DNA from: Paenibacillus silviterrae
Lineage (GTDB): Bacteria > Bacillota > Bacilli > Paenibacillales > NBRC-103111
Length of the DNA: 64,000 bases
Reading direction: 5' to 3'
NCBI RefSeq assembly: GCF_030167925.1
Contig: NZ_JASKUT010000002.1
Coordinates: 1,054,001 to 1,118,000 of the forward strand
Shown here: positions 34,970 through 43,746 of the stretch, piece by piece
Layout of the letters: every line of letters begins with the position of its first letter
How positions within the stretch are numbered: the stretch's first letter is position 1
Translations under genes and position numbers: made by a program
Notes under the pieces: generated by a model
The model's database searches: none
Told to the model about the DNA's origin: nothing
What the model saw: only the letters and a program-made list of their open reading frames with translations

Positions 34970-36442
34970 TTATCCGGGCGGTGCTGTGCTCTTGCGCGAA
35001 TCCATGACGCCGGCCTTGCGCGCCATATCCCCCCAGCCGTGCTTCTTGCCTCTGATTGCTTCGAAGAGTCCGATTAACCGCCACCAGGTCATGATCGGGC
35101 GGTACCAGAACGTCTCGGACGCCGAATAGAGAAACAAGCGGATCAAGTGCGAGGGCAGCGGATATTTGCGCATGCTCCACTCCTCAAGAAGTACCGCGCC
35201 CATGGAGAGGAAGGAGCCGTAAATGAGCAGCGCGACGAACAGAAGCGCGGCCATCGGATAATACACGTCGCCAAGAATCACATTGATCACTACGTTGATA
35301 TACCCTAGCACCTCCACGAGCGGCCCAAGCAGCTCTACGAACAAGTAGTAGGGCATCGCCACCAGACCGATGCGACCGTATCTTGGATTCAGCAGCATTT
35401 TTTTATGCCGCCAGATGCTCTCGAATAGCCCCCGGTGCCAGCGGGTACGCTGCCGCTTCAGAACGGCCATCGACTCCGGTGCTTCCGTCCAGCAGACCGT
35501 ATCCGGGATGTAGACGATCTTGGCATTGCTCTTCCTCTCGCGGATCAGGCGGTGAAGCCGTACGATCAGCTCCATATCTTCGCCTACCGTACCGACCTCA
35601 TAACCGCCTGCAGCGATTACCCAATCCTTGCGGAACACGCCGAACGCGCCGGATACGATCAACAGCACATTGTATTTGCCCAGAGCAATGCGCCCCATGA
35701 GGAAGCCGCGCAAATATTCGATCACTTGCATAACCACAAGCTTGTTGCGAGACAATCCGATCCGGTCTGCGGCCAAATGCCCGCTGACGATCTCGCTGCC
35801 GTTGGCAATACCGACGCTGCCGCCGGTGCAGATGACCTCTTCCCCCGGACGCGCCTCCATAATGGGCCGGACTACCTTCAAGAAAGCATCCTGCTCCAGC
35901 ACCGTATCGCCATCCAGTGAAACGAAATAGGGATACTTGGACAAATTGATGCCCGCATTGAGTGCATCCGACTTGCCGCCATTCTCTTTGTCGATCAGGA
36001 ACAGGTTCATGTGCATACGGGAGCGGTAGACCCGCCGGATGGGCTTGACCTCCTTGCGCAGTCCGCTCCAGACGATCTTGCCCTTCATTTCGACCATATC
36101 GAATTCCGCGACGACTCTCTCGATGGTGCTGTCCTTCGAGCCGTCATTGACCACAATAATTTCATACTCCCGATAGCTGATGCTGAGCAGCGAGCGAATA
36201 CTGGAAACAATGCCCACTTCCTCGTTATACGCAGGCACGATTATGGATAGCGGCGGCGTAAAGGCGGAATTCAGCGCATCCTCGTAGACAGCGGCGCCAA
36301 GTCCTCTCTCCGCGCGAATCTGTTTGGCCGATGCGAAGAACAGCAGCATATAGAAGATGGATACACAGATGACATAAACGATCAAGAGCATATTCAATCC
36401 ATCCAACAGCGAGTACAGCCACTCTGCATTGCCTAAATTCAT
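34970..36442 (-). CDS. Family 2 membrane glycosyltransferase (BcsA-like)
   Basis: 490 aa. N-terminal membrane segment (about 15-38), GT-A domain with PPLSIIVPAYNEE, VNDGSKD, the metal-binding SLDGDT, catalytic GEDMEL, and QRTRWHRG (QxxRW) typical of processive beta-glycan synthases, then four or so C-terminal membrane segments. It would use a UDP-sugar to build and export a polysaccharide. It begins in a 4-base ATGA overlap with the HEAT-repeat gene, so expression is coupled. Unlike BcsA there is no PilZ domain; c-di-GMP or phosphorylation input may instead come through the Hpt-REC-GGDEF-REC protein two genes upstream. Confidence 0.9.
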   Translation of the reverse strand: MNLGNAEWLYSLLDGLNMLLIVYVICVSIFYMLLFFASAKQIRAERGLGAAVYEDALNSAFTPPLSIIVPAYNEEVGIVSSIRSLLSISYREYEIIVVNDGSKDSTIERVVAEFDMVEMKGKIVWSGLRKEVKPIRRVYRSRMHMNLFLIDKENGGKSDALNAGINLSKYPYFVSLDGDTVLEQDAFLKVVRPIMEARPGEEVICTGGSVGIANGSEIVSGHLAADRIGLSRNKLVVMQVIEYLRGFLMGRIALGKYNVLLIVSGAFGVFRKDWVIAAGGYEVGTVGEDMELIVRLHRLIRERKSNAKIVYIPDTVCWTEAPESMAVLKRQRTRWHRGLFESIWRHKKMLLNPRYGRIGLVAMPYYLFVELLGPLVEVLGYINVVINVILGDVYYPMAALLFVALLIYGSFLSMGAVLLEEWSMRKYPLPSHLIRLFLYSASETFWYRPIMTWWRLIGLFEAIRGKKHGWGDMARKAGVMDSRKSTAPPG

Positions 36443-37512
36443 TCCATCGCCACCAGCCTTTCCCCAGCCATTTCCCTCGCATAGCGGTCCGGGTGATGCT
36501 CCGCAATTCGCTGCAGCGTCTCGGGCCCATATTTAAACCTCGAGATCGATTTGGCGGTTTCGATTCGCACCAGATAATGGCTGTCACCGATCCAGTGCTC
36601 CAGGTAGGGGAGGAAGCGGTCATCCCTCAGGCTGCCCATGAGCCGAATCGTCATCAGTCGTTCAAACCAAGCGGCAGGCGAGCTTTCGTCAAGGCGAACG
36701 GCCAAGGCCTCTAACGCTTCATCACTCATCCAGCCGAAGTTCGCAATTCCCTTTAAGGCGCGGATGCGCTGTTCCCCATCCTCTGAGTTCAGCATGCGTT
36801 CGAACAGCGAGAGCACACTCTCCGTCCTGGCGTTGCGGATGCGCAGCACATCCAGCAGATGTCCCTGCAGCCGTGAAGGTAACGAATCGTACCGCTCCGC
36901 GAGATGAAGCAGCGCGGACTCCGACAAGACCAGCAGCATTTGGCGAATGACAAATACGGGAAGCTCCCGCCTGTCATCCGTTAGCCAAGCCAATGCTTCC
37001 TCCCGCTGAAAAGCGGCTATAACCCGGCAAATCATGAACCACTCCTGCTGGTGCAGCTTCTTGTTCTCCGATAGCTCCAGCAGAAGCGGCGCGACCTCCG
37101 TCATCTTAAATCTTACTATGGAGTACATGGCATTCATTCGTACGGAGCGCTTCTTGCTCCTCAGCTTCCTGCGAAGCCTTTCCGTTAAATACGTATGAGC
37201 ATATTCGATAATATAGCCGTGTTCGGTTAGGGAACGGGTCAGCTTCTGCCGATGCAGCAAATAGCGCTCGTAGATATCGTACTGCAGCTCTGTCCGCGGA
37301 ACGGCCCGCCTGGAAATATCGCCTGCCACCAAATACCGGTCCATTGCGGACCCTTCTGCGGCGATCTCCTCGAGCTCTTGCTTCTGAAACGCGTCCTGTC
37401 GCAGCGTATATAGCTTCACGACGAGCAAATACAAGAATAATAAGATCAGCAGCGTAACGATGCCAAGCGTGGCATAGAGGGTGTAGCGTAACACTTCCTG
37501 GACGTCCGTCAT
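36439..37512 (-). CDS. Membrane-anchored HEAT-repeat protein
   Basis: 357 aa. An N-terminal membrane helix (YATLGIVTLLILLFLYLLVV, about 13-32) and then a cytoplasmic solenoid of HEAT-type helix pairs (SVRMNAMYSIVRFKMTEVAP, EQRIRALKGIANFGWMSDE, YLVRIETAKSISRFKYGP). HEAT solenoids bind other proteins; between a signalling protein and a polysaccharide synthase, with 4-base overlaps on both sides, it is probably the link between them. Substrate or partner is inference. Confidence 0.82.
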   Translation of the reverse strand: MTDVQEVLRYTLYATLGIVTLLILLFLYLLVVKLYTLRQDAFQKQELEEIAAEGSAMDRYLVAGDISRRAVPRTELQYDIYERYLLHRQKLTRSLTEHGYIIEYAHTYLTERLRRKLRSKKRSVRMNAMYSIVRFKMTEVAPLLLELSENKKLHQQEWFMICRVIAAFQREEALAWLTDDRRELPVFVIRQMLLVLSESALLHLAERYDSLPSRLQGHLLDVLRIRNARTESVLSLFERMLNSEDGEQRIRALKGIANFGWMSDEALEALAVRLDESSPAAWFERLMTIRLMGSLRDDRFLPYLEHWIGDSHYLVRIETAKSISRFKYGPETLQRIAEHHPDRYAREMAGERLVAME

Positions 37513-39188
37513 TTCACAATCCCCCGGATAAAGCGACGGATGCGCGCTTCGAGCTCCGGCAGGCTGAACGGCTTGGTCAAATAGTCGTCCGTGCCTTCCT
37601 CGAGCGCGGTGACGACATCCTGATCGGCGTCGACCCCCGTGAGCATCAGGATTTTGTATCGGCGTCTGTCATAATGCGCCCGAAGCCGTCGCAGCACCTC
37701 CATGCCGTTCATCTTCGGCATCATCTTATCCAGAACAATCAGGTAGCTGCCAGGCTGGTTATGCCATGGATCCTCGAAGAACAGCTCGCCGTCGGCATAC
37801 ACCCGCAGATCGATCTGTACATCGGCCCCTCCGATATCCCTAAGCTGGCGGGCCAGCAGCTTGCATAGCAGTGGGTCATCGTCGATGATCGCCAGCCTTA
37901 TCGCCGTCTGCTTCACGGCTACCGCCTGTTGCGTCTCGAAGCTCCGAACCGTATTGCCGCCCTCTCGCTTCGCCTGCTGCAGCGCCGCTTTCGCTCTCTC
38001 GAGCCAAACCTCCGGCGCCTCCCCAGAGGGGCGGATCTCCGCCACGCCTACCGACAAGGTGCGCGAGAACGTCCCTTTCGATGTCTGAAGCCGACTTTGC
38101 GCCATGCGGTTGACCAACGCCTCCGCCAATTGCTTACCTTGCTCTTCGCCTGAGAACCCCGTCAGTATGTAGAACCTGTCGCCATAGTCGCGGAAAAGGA
38201 CGCTGCCGCTCCCGCCAATTTCCTCGGCCAACTGAACGAACTGCTTCAGCAGCCGGTTGCCGTGCATGTGTCCGTAGGTGTCGTTTATATCGGCGAAGCC
38301 GTCGACGTCCGCGCAGAGCAGAGCAAACGGCTGCCCGCCGCTCGCTCCCGCAGTTACCCTGCGCTGCATTTCCATAGGATAAAAACCAAGCGTATAGGCT
38401 CCGGTCAGAGGATCCTGTAGCAGCAACTGCTTCAGCTGCTGGCGTCTAACCAGCAATCGCCGCAGACGAGGCACGAGTTCCTCCAAATCGACCGGCTTCG
38501 GGCAGAAGGCGTCGCCGCCGCCTTCATAGCATCGAATGCGCGTCGCCTTATCGTTCTTGCCGCTCATCATGACGATCGGTACGAAGCTCACAAGCGCCTG
38601 CTCGCGGATCGTATCCATGATCTCGAAGCCGCTGGTATCCCCCAGTACCGCATCCAGCATAACGCAGTCCGGCCGCATCTCGAAGAACAGACGAATGGCC
38701 TGCTCGCCATCGGTTGCGGTTACAACCATCCAGCCCTCCGCCTCCAGCGCATCCTTGATCAGCTGCAGCAGTGCCGCATCGTCATCTATTAATAAAATAA
38801 CGTGTTCCTTTTCCCTGCCGGCTTCCCGCACCGCGTCGGAAGCTTTTGCGGCAGGAAGCGTGGTGATCCCGGCCTCCTGTGCCGGATACTCACCCGCTTT
38901 GGTTTCGTCAGCCAGTGAGAGCAGCTCGCGAAGATACGCCCCAAGCTCCTCCTGCGGCCACTGTCGATCGCTCTCCTCCTCAAGCTGCTGCAGCAGCTCG
39001 CCCGCAACCTCGGAGAACCGAGGCAGCCCTATCGTACCTGCCGTTCCGCGTACGGAGTGCAGGAGGCGGTACACCTCGCGGTGCGGTATATTTACAGCTC
39101 GTTGCCCCGCTTGCAGCCAGGCAGACGTCGTTTGTTCCAGCTGTTGTAAGAACATGAGCTGATACTTATTGAGCAAACGGAAGCACAC
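37509..39188 (-). CDS. Hpt-REC-degenerate GGDEF-REC signalling protein
   Basis: About 559 aa. Order: Hpt domain (about 10-90, phosphorylatable His in LLHSVRGTAGTIGLPRF), receiver 1 (about 128-245, LLIDDDAALL, VMLDAVLGD, MMSGKND, CPKPVD), GGDEF-like domain (about 265-415, DPLTGAYTLGFYP, ADVDGFADINDTYGH) and receiver 2 (about 430-550, LAIIDDDPLLC, VLDKMMPKMNG, LTGVDADQ, TKPFSL). The active-site loop reads RDYGDRF where active cyclases have R.GGDEF, so cyclase activity is doubtful; the D-x-N-D substrate side is retained. The start is uncertain: GTG at 39188 has no clear ribosome site, nor has the ATG 11 codons on. First gene of the exopolysaccharide-like operon. Confidence 0.87.
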   Translation of the reverse strand: MCFRLLNKYQLMFLQQLEQTTSAWLQAGQRAVNIPHREVYRLLHSVRGTAGTIGLPRFSEVAGELLQQLEEESDRQWPQEELGAYLRELLSLADETKAGEYPAQEAGITTLPAAKASDAVREAGREKEHVILLIDDDAALLQLIKDALEAEGWMVVTATDGEQAIRLFFEMRPDCVMLDAVLGDTSGFEIMDTIREQALVSFVPIVMMSGKNDKATRIRCYEGGGDAFCPKPVDLEELVPRLRRLLVRRQQLKQLLLQDPLTGAYTLGFYPMEMQRRVTAGASGGQPFALLCADVDGFADINDTYGHMHGNRLLKQFVQLAEEIGGSGSVLFRDYGDRFYILTGFSGEEQGKQLAEALVNRMAQSRLQTSKGTFSRTLSVGVAEIRPSGEAPEVWLERAKAALQQAKREGGNTVRSFETQQAVAVKQTAIRLAIIDDDPLLCKLLARQLRDIGGADVQIDLRVYADGELFFEDPWHNQPGSYLIVLDKMMPKMNGMEVLRRLRAHYDRRRYKILMLTGVDADQDVVTALEEGTDDYLTKPFSLPELEARIRRFIRGIVK

Positions 39189-39312
39189 TCATTTCTACTT
39201 GTAGATTAGAATGATTTCATTATACTAGCAAACCCTACGGATGAATATATGCCGCTGGGACGAGTCGAAATTTGCCACAATTTCTCTGAATCTCCCATGA
39301 GTGAAATCCCTT

Positions 39313-39765
39313 CTATAAATCCTGGGAAAGTCGAATCATATCTCTACAGCGTATCCCGTTCTCATAGATTTCCTCCGGATAATGTCTGGTGAAGAAATCC
39401 ATATCAATCCCAACTATTCTGAAACCGCACTTTTGATAAAGGGCTAATTGTCCTAAGCTCGAATTTCCGGTGCCAACCTCTATTGTTTTAAAGCCCTTCG
39501 AAGCAGCTGTTTGAATGGCATGCTGGACCAGCTGTTTCCCAATACCTCTGCCGTGCATTGGCTCCGTAACGGCAATGTTAACCAGTTCAACCGTTGCAGG
39601 TCTTGTAGGTAAAAGCACGTAGGTTCCAATCATTTGATTGTCAGCTTCGGCTATATAACAATCCCCTCTTTCTACATAGTCCTCGATAAGCTCTTGCGAA
39701 GGGTCTGCTAATAGCAATAGTTCCATCGGATAGTTTTCATTACGCTCTAGTTTTCTGATTATCAT
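39313..39765 (-). CDS. GNAT family N-acetyltransferase
   Basis: 150 aa from ATG 39765, after AAAGGTGAT; the open frame upstream is not translated from a ribosome site. GNAT fold: CYIAEADNQMIGTYVLLPT (strands 2-3), VELVNIAVTEPMHGRGIGKQ (strand 4 and the acetyl-CoA loop Q/RxxGxG/A), LVQHAIQTAASKGFKTIEV and ALYQKCGFRIVGID. The end FFTRHYPEEIYENGIRCRDM is shared with a common Bacillales subgroup of unknown substrate. Monocistronic, divergent from the MFS pump at 39988. Confidence 0.88.
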   Translation of the reverse strand: MIIRKLERNENYPMELLLLADPSQELIEDYVERGDCYIAEADNQMIGTYVLLPTRPATVELVNIAVTEPMHGRGIGKQLVQHAIQTAASKGFKTIEVGTGNSSLGQLALYQKCGFRIVGIDMDFFTRHYPEEIYENGIRCRDMIRLSQDL

Positions 39766-39987
39766 TGTTTTATCACCTTTACAAATAATGTCATCGATGC
39801 TCTGAATGCTAAGGAATTTCGGCATTACTGTCAATCACCGTAAAGAAAGGCAACCGACACAAATTTTTAACGTAATAGGGTTGCTTATTTTCACGATAAC
39901 ACAAATAATAGGATTCATGCTGTCAGGCGCGAGTAGGAAAAGAAATCATTCCGGCATCATGAAATCGTCGAAAGGAACAGACATCCA

Positions 39988-41184
39988 ATGGAATTACTAC
40001 AACCAAGAATTAGGGAAAAGGCTTCACGCAGCTCGTCTTCCCTCGCTTTATTGTCTTTAACTGCCGGTGCGTTTGCGATCGGCATGACCGAATTTGTTAT
40101 TATGGGCCTGCTGCCCAATGTCGCCGAGGATTTGCACGTGAGCATTTCGGCCGCAGGCCAGCTTATCACGATGTATGCGCTGGCTGTTGCCGTCGGCGCT
40201 CCTTTATTGACCATGCTTACGCACAAAATTCCGCAAAAAAAACTGCTCTGTTTGCTTATGGGGTTATTCATCCTTGGTAACGTCATATCGGTGATCGCCC
40301 CGAATTATGCAGTCTTACTGCTCGCCCGGATGATCACTGCCCTGACGCACGGGACGTTCTTCGGTGTCGGGGCCGTCATTGCATCCAGCCTCGTCTCTCC
40401 CGAGAAACGGGCCGGCGCCGTGTCCATGATGATGGCCGGCCTCACCATCGCGAATATTATCGGCGTTCCGCTCGGCACCTACATCGGTCAGCATTGGGGT
40501 TGGCGAGCCTCCTTCGGCTCCATTGCCCTAATGGGAGCCGTAACGCTGATAGGCATCCTGGCCTTTATCCCGCGGCTCAAGCAGGATCCGCCCGCAAGCG
40601 CATTGCAGCAGTTGGCGGCACTGCTGAACCGAAAGCTGCTCGTCTTCCTGCTCATCGCGGTACTGGGCAACGCCGGTCTTTTTTCGGTGTTTACCTACAT
40701 TACGCCGCTGCTGGTTGAAATTACCGGGTTTGCCGAGCATAGCGTCACCTGGATCCTGATTCTGTTCGGCTGCGGAGTAACTGCCGGCAATATCATCGGC
40801 GGAAGGCTGGCGGATTGGAAGCTTATGCCTTCCATACTTGGTATTTATTTTACCATTTGCGTCATTCTGACGATATTTACCTTTACCGTACATCATCCAA
40901 TCGCCGCTATCGTTACGATCTTCCTTTGGGGGGCTGCTTCCTTCGCGGTATTTCCGGGGATGCAGGTGCGAATTATGCGTTTGGCTCGGTCAGCGCCAGC
41001 GCTGGCATCCACCACAAGCCACTCGGCGGGCAATTTAGGCAACGCGACGGGCGCTTTTATCGGTGGCATGGTCATCCTTCATATGCCGATGACTTCGCTC
41101 CCTTGGGTCGGAGCCATGCTGGTTGGACTTGCCTTGCTGCTTGGCATCGCTTGCTATATATCGGATCGTAAAGCTTTCACTTAA
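39988..41184 (+). CDS. MFS efflux transporter (DHA1, AraJ-like)
   Basis: 398 aa with about 12 membrane segments; AAAGGA lies 11 bases before the ATG. Segment 1 has GMTEFVIMGLLPNVAEDLHV, segments 2-3 the KIPQKKLLCLLMGLFILGN loop, segment 4 RMITALTHGTFFGVGAVIAS, and VPLGTYIGQHWGWRASFG closes segment 5 to 6: the pattern of AraJ/YdhP/Cmr-type pumps. Substrate unknown, probably small drugs or sugar derivatives. Weaker copy of the same design as the pump at 16586-17818. Confidence 0.9.
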   Translation: MELLQPRIREKASRSSSSLALLSLTAGAFAIGMTEFVIMGLLPNVAEDLHVSISAAGQLITMYALAVAVGAPLLTMLTHKIPQKKLLCLLMGLFILGNVISVIAPNYAVLLLARMITALTHGTFFGVGAVIASSLVSPEKRAGAVSMMMAGLTIANIIGVPLGTYIGQHWGWRASFGSIALMGAVTLIGILAFIPRLKQDPPASALQQLAALLNRKLLVFLLIAVLGNAGLFSVFTYITPLLVEITGFAEHSVTWILILFGCGVTAGNIIGGRLADWKLMPSILGIYFTICVILTIFTFTVHHPIAAIVTIFLWGAASFAVFPGMQVRIMRLARSAPALASTTSHSAGNLGNATGAFIGGMVILHMPMTSLPWVGAMLVGLALLLGIACYISDRKAFT

Positions 41185-41397
41185 AATCAAGGGAGCTGCC
41201 TCAAGTCGTTCATTTGAGACAGCTACCTCCCCCCTCCCCTTTTTCGGGACCTTATATACGTGTGAGTAAGCTCGCTATAAACCTCATGTAAACAACCTCT
41301 TCCCGGATTCGTTGTTAAAATAGTACGAAACAACTTTCGTATAGTTACAATTATCATTCCTCCTGCACCTCTACTCTTCAATGGATAAAAATACAAA

Positions 41398-41420
41398 AGC
41401 CGACCATTGCGGTCGGCTTC
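41398..41420 (-). terminator. Terminator of the FAD oxidoreductase operon
   Basis: GCCGACC and GGTCGGC around a five-base loop, followed on the minus strand by TTTTGTATTTTT; about 15 bases after the stop. End positions are approximate. Confidence 0.85.
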
Positions 41421-41435
41421 TTGCGTTATCAACAG

Positions 41436-42692
41436 TTACATCAGATACTTGCTCAAATAATCGTTTCGGAACTTCCCGTGCGGGTCGCATTGGCGGATCA
41501 ATTGTTGAAAGGCAGGCAGCTTACTATATAACGATTGCAGTCTTTCCGCCGGCATGGTAAACAACTTCCCCCAGTGGGGGCGGGCATCAAAGGGAGCCAG
41601 CTGCTTTTCAAGAAGCGGCAGCACTTGCCGGACCGCTTCCCAATTCGGTTTCCATGTAAAGTGGATACCGACCGAATCCTGTTCGTAACAAGGACTCATC
41701 CATAGGTTATCTTGAGCAATCGTGCGAACCTCAGAAACATAAAGCAATGGCGATATTGAATCCCTTATACGGTCAATCTCACATAGTGCCTGATAAGCAT
41801 CTCGCCGCGACACGAAATATTCGCTTTGCAGCTCTTCTCCGGCGCTTGGAGTGAAATCCATACGGAAATGCGGCATTCGTTCGTGCCATGGTCCTGGAAT
41901 ACCCAGCTGTTCGGTACAATTCTCCGCGGTACAGCCCGGTACCGGATGCCTATGGTCAGCAGCTAGTGTCGCCCCGAAAAACTCCGGTTCTGCAGAACTG
42001 GAATTAGGCTCGCCCATTTTCCGCTTTTGCCAAACTTGGTTGAATATCGGTTTCTTCCAATCCGTGAATAAGCTGACGCTATAAGCGCTGGAGAAAATTT
42101 CATGAAAATTCTCTTTCAGCTGAGCCAGTGGCAAGTTTTCGTAGACGAATTGCAGCATATCAAATGCTGGAAGGACATCGAAGGTCATCTTCGTTACTAC
42201 GCCCAATCCCCCCAAATTCACCGCAGCCCCGGCAATGCCCCTATCTTCTAGATCACGTGAGAACATGACAGTCTCTCCGTCCGCATTGACCATTTCAAGC
42301 GAATGCACGGCGGTAGCTAAATTGCCGTTTCGATCACCGGAACCATGTGTCGCCGTGGCACATGCGCCCGCAACGGTAATGTGCGGCAGCGAGGCCAAAT
42401 TATGCAGCGCATAACCGTTATCGTGAAGATATCGACAAAGCTCTCCGTACCGAATTCCGGCTTCGACCGTTACCCTATGATGTACACGATCCAACGTGAT
42501 TACCCGGTTCAGCTTCTGAAGAGATACGAAGCTGCCGGTTGAGTCGGCAATCCCGTTAAATGAATGACGTGTACCAAGCACCTTGATATGTCGGCTCCGC
42601 GCCACCACTTCTTGAAGCTCCTCGACATGCTCGGGAACGTGCATCTTAGACGTACTGTACCTGTAATTGCCTGCCCAGTTTATCATATCCAT
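41436..42692 (-). CDS. FAD-dependent oxidase, alditol/aldonolactone oxidase family
   Basis: 418 aa; AAAGGAG ten bases before the ATG. VAO-type FAD domain: KVLGTRHSFNGIADSTGSFV, TVEAGIRYGELCRYLHDNGY and ATHGSGD, whose His (about residue 114) carries FAD covalently in alditol oxidases and gulonolactone oxidases. C-terminal ALO-type substrate domain ends in HWGKLFTM and DPHGKFRNDYLSKYL, as in bacterial alditol/xylitol oxidases. It would oxidise a sugar alcohol or lactone with O2, making H2O2; ahpF and ahpC further upstream on the same strand could deal with that peroxide. Follows the dehydrogenase gene by 26 bases. Confidence 0.85.
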   Translation of the reverse strand: MDMINWAGNYRYSTSKMHVPEHVEELQEVVARSRHIKVLGTRHSFNGIADSTGSFVSLQKLNRVITLDRVHHRVTVEAGIRYGELCRYLHDNGYALHNLASLPHITVAGACATATHGSGDRNGNLATAVHSLEMVNADGETVMFSRDLEDRGIAGAAVNLGGLGVVTKMTFDVLPAFDMLQFVYENLPLAQLKENFHEIFSSAYSVSLFTDWKKPIFNQVWQKRKMGEPNSSSAEPEFFGATLAADHRHPVPGCTAENCTEQLGIPGPWHERMPHFRMDFTPSAGEELQSEYFVSRRDAYQALCEIDRIRDSISPLLYVSEVRTIAQDNLWMSPCYEQDSVGIHFTWKPNWEAVRQVLPLLEKQLAPFDARPHWGKLFTMPAERLQSLYSKLPAFQQLIRQCDPHGKFRNDYLSKYLM

Positions 42693-42718
42693 CGGTTACC
42701 TACTCCTTTCTTCTCCCA

Positions 42719-43624
42719 TTAGTTTCGGCCAATCGTAGTGCTTGCCCAGGCTTCGTAACATTTCGCAATTGCACTCATGTCCTCCGTCCCCCAACCGCTG
42801 TTGCATGCAATTTGAAAAATTTGCTGTACAGCCGCTTGCATCGGCACCGGTACCTCCAGCGATTCCGCAAGTCGGCCCGCAAGCTTCAAATCCTTGAACA
42901 TCAGCTGAGCCATGAATTGTGCGGTGAAGTCACGCTGCAATATTTTGGGGCCTTTCATCTCGGCCATTCCGCTTCGTCCGCCTCCACCGGAGAGCACCTC
43001 CAGGAACAGCTCCGGATCGCCGCCGGATTTCTGAACGATGGTCAAGCTCTCCGCAAGTGCCGTCAAGTTCGCAGCGACAAGCATGTTATTGGCCAGCTTG
43101 GCATTCGCCCCCGAGCCGCTTGGTCCCATGTATACAGCTTTCTTGCCCATCGCTTCAAACAACGGCGAGCAAGCTTCATAGGCTTCTTGACTTCCGCCTA
43201 CAATAAATGTCAGCACACCCTCAATAGCCTGAGGTTCACTGCCCGTAACCGGCGCATCCAGCATCTCCACACCGCAGACGGCGAGCTGTTCAGCCAGCCT
43301 TTGGCTGGTAACGGGGTAGATTGTACTACAGTCCACAACTATACGCGGCTTGCTCTTCGCAGCTTCCTTACAAGCGGAGAGAATCCCCTTCTCACCCAAA
43401 TAGACTTCCTCCACGGCTTGATCATCCGTCAGCATAGTGATGACGATCTCCGCCTGTGCAGCGGCTTCTTGCGGAGAGGATGCCAATTCTACATTGGAAA
43501 GGGTTTCAAATTCCCGCGTTCTATCCCGGTTACGATTATAAACAATCAGGGAAAACCCTGCTTTATGCAAATTCATAGCCATCGGCTTCCCCATGGTTCC
43601 CAATCCGATAAATGCGATTTTCAT
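42719..43624 (-). CDS. 3-hydroxyisobutyrate dehydrogenase-type oxidoreductase
   Basis: 301 aa from ATG 43624, eight bases after AGGAGG; a long in-frame extension to 43750 has no ribosome site and overlaps the ahpF end. N-terminal Rossmann fold with IAFIGLGTMGKPMAMNLHKA, DAPVTGSEPQAIEGVL (substrate loop), and catalytic Lys in GSGANAKLANNM, then the all-helical C-domain ending in MSAIAKCYE. Family reactions: oxidation of 3-hydroxyisobutyrate, tartronate semialdehyde or related beta-hydroxyacids with NAD(P). Substrate unknown. With the FAD oxidase downstream it suggests sugar-acid or alditol breakdown. Confidence 0.88.
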   Translation of the reverse strand: MKIAFIGLGTMGKPMAMNLHKAGFSLIVYNRNRDRTREFETLSNVELASSPQEAAAQAEIVITMLTDDQAVEEVYLGEKGILSACKEAAKSKPRIVVDCSTIYPVTSQRLAEQLAVCGVEMLDAPVTGSEPQAIEGVLTFIVGGSQEAYEACSPLFEAMGKKAVYMGPSGSGANAKLANNMLVAANLTALAESLTIVQKSGGDPELFLEVLSGGGGRSGMAEMKGPKILQRDFTAQFMAQLMFKDLKLAGRLAESLEVPVPMQAAVQQIFQIACNSGWGTEDMSAIAKCYEAWASTTIGRN

Positions 43625-43705
43625 TGATTTAGCCTCCTGTCGTCTGACTGGTCTATGCATATTATCTTCTCTCTCAATGCAGGGAAATCCTTCAAGTAAG
43701 TAAAC

Positions 43706-43732
43706 AGAAAAACGTCCCGTAAAGGGACGTTT
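43706..43732 (-). terminator. Terminator of ahpCF
   Basis: AAACGTCCC and GGGACGTTT around TTTAC, followed by TTTTTC on the minus strand, 15 bases after the ahpF stop. Confidence 0.93.
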
Positions 43733-43746
43733 AACATTAAATTCTA

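Noticed and set aside
41223..41432. 69-codon minus-strand frame between MFS and oxidase genes
   Set aside because: Begins inside the oxidase terminator, basic low-quality translation.
42812..43627. 271-codon plus-strand frame opposite the hydroxyisobutyrate dehydrogenase gene
   Set aside because: Shadow of a clear gene; His/Arg/Leu-rich translation without domain.
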